The notes under the pieces: generated by a model
Seen by the model: only the letters and a program-made list of their open reading frames with translations
The model's database searches: none
What the model was told of the DNA's origin: nothing
Origin: CADCWK01 sp035944555
Lineage (GTDB): Bacteria > Chloroflexota > Chloroflexia > Thermomicrobiales > UBA6265
Assembly: GCA_035944555.1 (NCBI GenBank)
Contig: DASZAY010000022.1
Location: forward strand, 1 to 64,000
Direction of reading: 5' to 3'
Length of the DNA stretch: 64,000 bases
Translations under genes and position numbers: made by a program
Part shown: piece by piece, positions 62,197-64,000 of the stretch
How positions within the stretch are numbered: the stretch's first letter is position 1
How the letters are laid out: each line of letters opens with the position of its first letter

Positions 62197-63063
62197 CTGG
62201 AACCCGTCCACCGCGTCATCCACGGCGACAACCTCGATGCGCTTCGCCTGCTCCCGGATGGCGTCGCCCGGCTGATCTACATCGACCCGCCGTTCAACAC
62301 GGGCAAGAGCCAGTCACGGACCGTCAACCGGATGATCGCCGACCCGACCGCCACCCGGGCCGGCTACCGTGGCACCCGCTACCGCTCCGAAATCCTGTCC
62401 CGCCTGACCTACGCCGACCGCTTCGACGACTTCCTGACGTTCATGGAGCCGCGACTGCTGGAGGCGTACCGCGTCCTCGCACCGGACGGGACTCTCTACG
62501 TCCACCTCGACTACCGGGAGGTCCACTACTGCCGGCTGCTGCTGGACGCGCTGTTCGGCGAGGAGTGCCTGCTCAACGAGATCATCTGGGCCTACGACTA
62601 CGGGGCGCGAGCGAAGCGGCGCTGGCCGGCCAAGCACGACAACATCCTCGTCTACGTCAAGGACCCGGCGCGGTACGTCTTCAACACCGAGGACGTCGAC
62701 CGCGAGCCGTATATGGTCCCGGGCCTGGTCACGCCGGAGAAGCGGGAGCGGGGCAAGCTGCCGACTGACGTCTGGTGGCACACGATCGTCTCCCCGACCG
62801 GGAAGGAAAAGACGGGCTATCCCACGCAGAAGCCGATTGGCGTCCTCCGCCGGATCATCCGGGCATCGTCCGCGCCGGGCGACATCGTGCTGGACTTCTT
62901 CGCCGGCTCCGGCACGACGGGCGCCGCCGCCGCCGAACTCGGCCGCCGCTTCATCCTGGTGGACTCGGCCGACGACGCGATCGCAACGATGCGACGCCGG
63001 CTGGTGGCCGTACCCGATGTGTCGTGGGAAATGCCAGGACCGAAGCAGGCAGACGACGCTTGA
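62197..63063 (+). CDS. Site-specific DNA methyltransferase (N6-adenine or N4-cytosine, beta class)
   Basis: About 289 residues. VIHGDNLDALRLLPDGVARL leads to catalytic motif IV IYIDPPFNTGKSQ; the AdoMet motif I comes last, VLDFFAGSGTTGAAAAELGR. This order marks the beta group. KTGYPTQKPIGVLRRII is also conserved. The start is unclear: CCGGAGGGA stands seven bases before a CTG at 62197, directly ahead of the conserved domain; GTG 62143 is the nearest conventional start in frame. No restriction endonuclease gene is adjacent, so it is an orphan methyltransferase, perhaps regulatory or phage-derived. Confidence 0.88.
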   Translation: MEPVHRVIHGDNLDALRLLPDGVARLIYIDPPFNTGKSQSRTVNRMIADPTATRAGYRGTRYRSEILSRLTYADRFDDFLTFMEPRLLEAYRVLAPDGTLYVHLDYREVHYCRLLLDALFGEECLLNEIIWAYDYGARAKRRWPAKHDNILVYVKDPARYVFNTEDVDREPYMVPGLVTPEKRERGKLPTDVWWHTIVSPTGKEKTGYPTQKPIGVLRRIIRASSAPGDIVLDFFAGSGTTGAAAAELGRRFILVDSADDAIATMRRRLVAVPDVSWEMPGPKQADDA

Positions 63064-63067
63064 GTGG

Positions 63068-63610
63068 TCAGGCGCCTATGGCATCCCGGATCTGCCTGAG
63101 GTGCGGTCGCTCGTGGATCGCGATCCGCTGGGAGAAGTTATGGAGTGTGTACGTCAGGGGGGGGCCGGCGCCGGTGACAATCACCTCGCGGGGCCAGTCA
63201 TCAGCGTCGAGCTCACCGAGAAACGCCACAAGATCGGCGCGCTGGGCGGCGTAGGCGGCGAATGACGGAGCGAACGCCAAGTCGAAATAGTCGGTCTGCA
63301 GGACCCACGTCGTCGGGTTGATCGCCCGGATCGACAGGCGACCAGCCTCCCGATCGGCCGCGTTCCCGAAGGGGACCGTTGGCGGACGCTTCCCTTCGGG
63401 GTCGTTGGCCGCGATCACCCGGATCGCGTCGCCCCAGACGTCAGCGCACGACCGCAGGTGGGCGATCACCCCGGCCGCCGACCACTCGCCCGGCGCCGGA
63501 GCGGTGACGAGCTGCTCCGGAGTGGCACCGTCGGTGAGCGCCGCAATCCGGCCGGGCATCGACGCCAGCATGTCGATCACCTCGGCGGGTGGCTTGAGAC
63601 GTTCAGGCAT
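63068..63610 (-). CDS. DinB-like (maleylpyruvate isomerase-type) protein
   Basis: 180 residues, predicted four-helix bundle. Metal-binding histidines fit the DinB pattern: VIAHLRSCADVW in the second helix and FSQRIAIHERPHLRQIRDAI at the end. SAAGVIAHL and the N-terminal PGEWSAAG are typical. Many relatives are thiol-dependent transferases or metalloenzymes of unknown role. Ends 4 nt from the methyltransferase gene (convergent). Confidence 0.85.
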   Translation of the reverse strand: MPERLKPPAEVIDMLASMPGRIAALTDGATPEQLVTAPAPGEWSAAGVIAHLRSCADVWGDAIRVIAANDPEGKRPPTVPFGNAADREAGRLSIRAINPTTWVLQTDYFDLAFAPSFAAYAAQRADLVAFLGELDADDWPREVIVTGAGPPLTYTLHNFSQRIAIHERPHLRQIRDAIGA

Positions 63611-63625
63611 GCCTCAGGCCTTCCC

Positions 63626-64000
63626 TCACGTGAGAGCGGTCGGCATGATCGTCATGTCCGGGATATGGACGTGAGGCGGGAGGCTCACGACGAACCGGCA
63701 GGCGGAAGCGACGTCATCCGCCTGGAGCGCCACGTCCAGCATTGCCCGAGGCACCGGCGTCGGCCGGTACTTCATGAAGTCGGTGTCGATCAGGCCGGGA
63801 TATAGCACCGTGACCCGCGTCCCGTGGGCCCGCTCTTCCAGCATCGTGGCGTGGGCCAGCGCCGCCACCCCTGCCTTGGCCGCCTGGTAGGCCGCGCCGG
63901 ACGGGTCGGTCCGCAGCGCCGAGATTGACGAGATGTGGATCAGCAGACCGCCGGACCGCTCGCGATAATGCGGCACGATCGCCTGCGTGAGATTGAACGC
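63626..64000 (-). CDS. Short-chain dehydrogenase/reductase, C-terminal part (cut by window end)
   Basis: The frame enters from the right edge as AFNLTQAIVPHYRERSGGLL. The catalytic serine lies in IHISSISALR and the Tyr/Lys pair in YQAAKAGVAAL. LYPGLIDTDFMKYRP follows the PG motif of classical SDRs. It ends at 63626 with IPDMTIMPTALT, typical of the serine 3-dehydrogenase/YdfG-like group. The nucleotide-binding half lies outside the window. On the same strand as the DinB gene, 15 nt upstream of it, so possibly one transcript. Confidence 0.88.
   Translation of the reverse strand, partial: AFNLTQAIVPHYRERSGGLLIHISSISALRTDPSGAAYQAAKAGVAALAHATMLEERAHGTRVTVLYPGLIDTDFMKYRPTPVPRAMLDVALQADDVASACRFVVSLPPHVHIPDMTIMPTALT

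Noticed and set aside
60000..62768. Very long plus-strand open frame opposite nadE
   Set aside because: It is the antisense shadow of a high-GC gene: it mirrors nadE codon by codon, is rich in Arg, Val, Gly and Asp, has no domain signature, and runs into the methyltransferase region out of frame.
1..64000. CRISPR arrays, tRNA or rRNA genes
   Set aside because: No regularly spaced identical repeats, no T-arm-like GGTTCRANYCC context with a cloverleaf, and no rRNA-like blocks were seen on reading. A covariance-model search would be the decisive test.

Overview
The window is about 64 kb of GC-rich DNA. It reads like a chromosomal segment of a Chloroflexota bacterium, most likely Thermomicrobia. 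That placement is an inference. It rests on Tat signals followed by Ala/Thr/Pro linkers of the ASAQDATP style, a B12-dependent (class II) ribonucleotide reductase end, a short prolyl-tRNA synthetase, many ABC importers without their own ATPase, and large multi-PAS sensors. I found no rRNA, tRNA, CRISPR array, complete IS element or phage genes.

Layout. 0-7 kb: the end of a ribonucleotide reductase, a tight minus-strand redox cassette (NuoF-like protein, ferredoxin, Pro-rich anchored protein, ApbE, ferric-reductase-like cytochrome), then about 2 kb of gene remnants including a broken SDR gene. 6.7-10.9 kb: a divergent cell-wall module (FemAB-like transferase / ATP-grasp ligase + MurJ). 11.4-18.2 kb: the most unusual block, seven co-directional and mostly overlapping genes encoding a histidine kinase, a lone receiver protein, three different ATP-grasp enzymes, a mannitol-1-phosphate-dehydrogenase-like enzyme and an MFS transporter. 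18.3-28.3 kb: a gene-poor stretch with two related degenerate XRE regulators, a LOV-GGDEF-EAL photoreceptor candidate, a frameshifted ferritin-like/cupredoxin gene and two small secreted proteins. 28.4-33.7 kb: esterase, aquaporin and a five-PAS histidine kinase. 34.3-39.1 kb: a sugar ABC importer and an MFS exporter. 39.3-47.8 kb: a flavin-binding protein, then a GntR-headed operon with a peptide-type ABC importer, an aldo-keto reductase and an FAD oxidoreductase, then a VOC protein. 48.5-64 kb: zinc-ribbon protein, proS, dienelactone hydrolase, a frameshifted secreted protein, a GT-C membrane protein, sulfatase, GH51 arabinofuranosidase, PhyH dioxygenase, nadE, an orphan DNA methyltransferase, a DinB protein and an SDR cut by the window end.

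How it fits together. The 11.4-18.2 kb operon looks like a small biosynthesis-and-export pathway under two-component control: three ATP-dependent ligation or phosphorylation steps, one NAD(P)-dependent polyol/keto redox step, and export. Its product is unknown to me. The module just upstream suggests peptidoglycan cross-bridge chemistry.

A second unexpected signal is a dispersed 51-nt repeat, always on the plus strand and always in degenerate DNA. Its three best copies differ almost only at third, and to a lesser extent first, codon positions, as if derived from one conserved 17-codon coding segment. Several otherwise recognisable genes carry single-base frameshifts. These may be real decay or assembly errors and need checking against reads.
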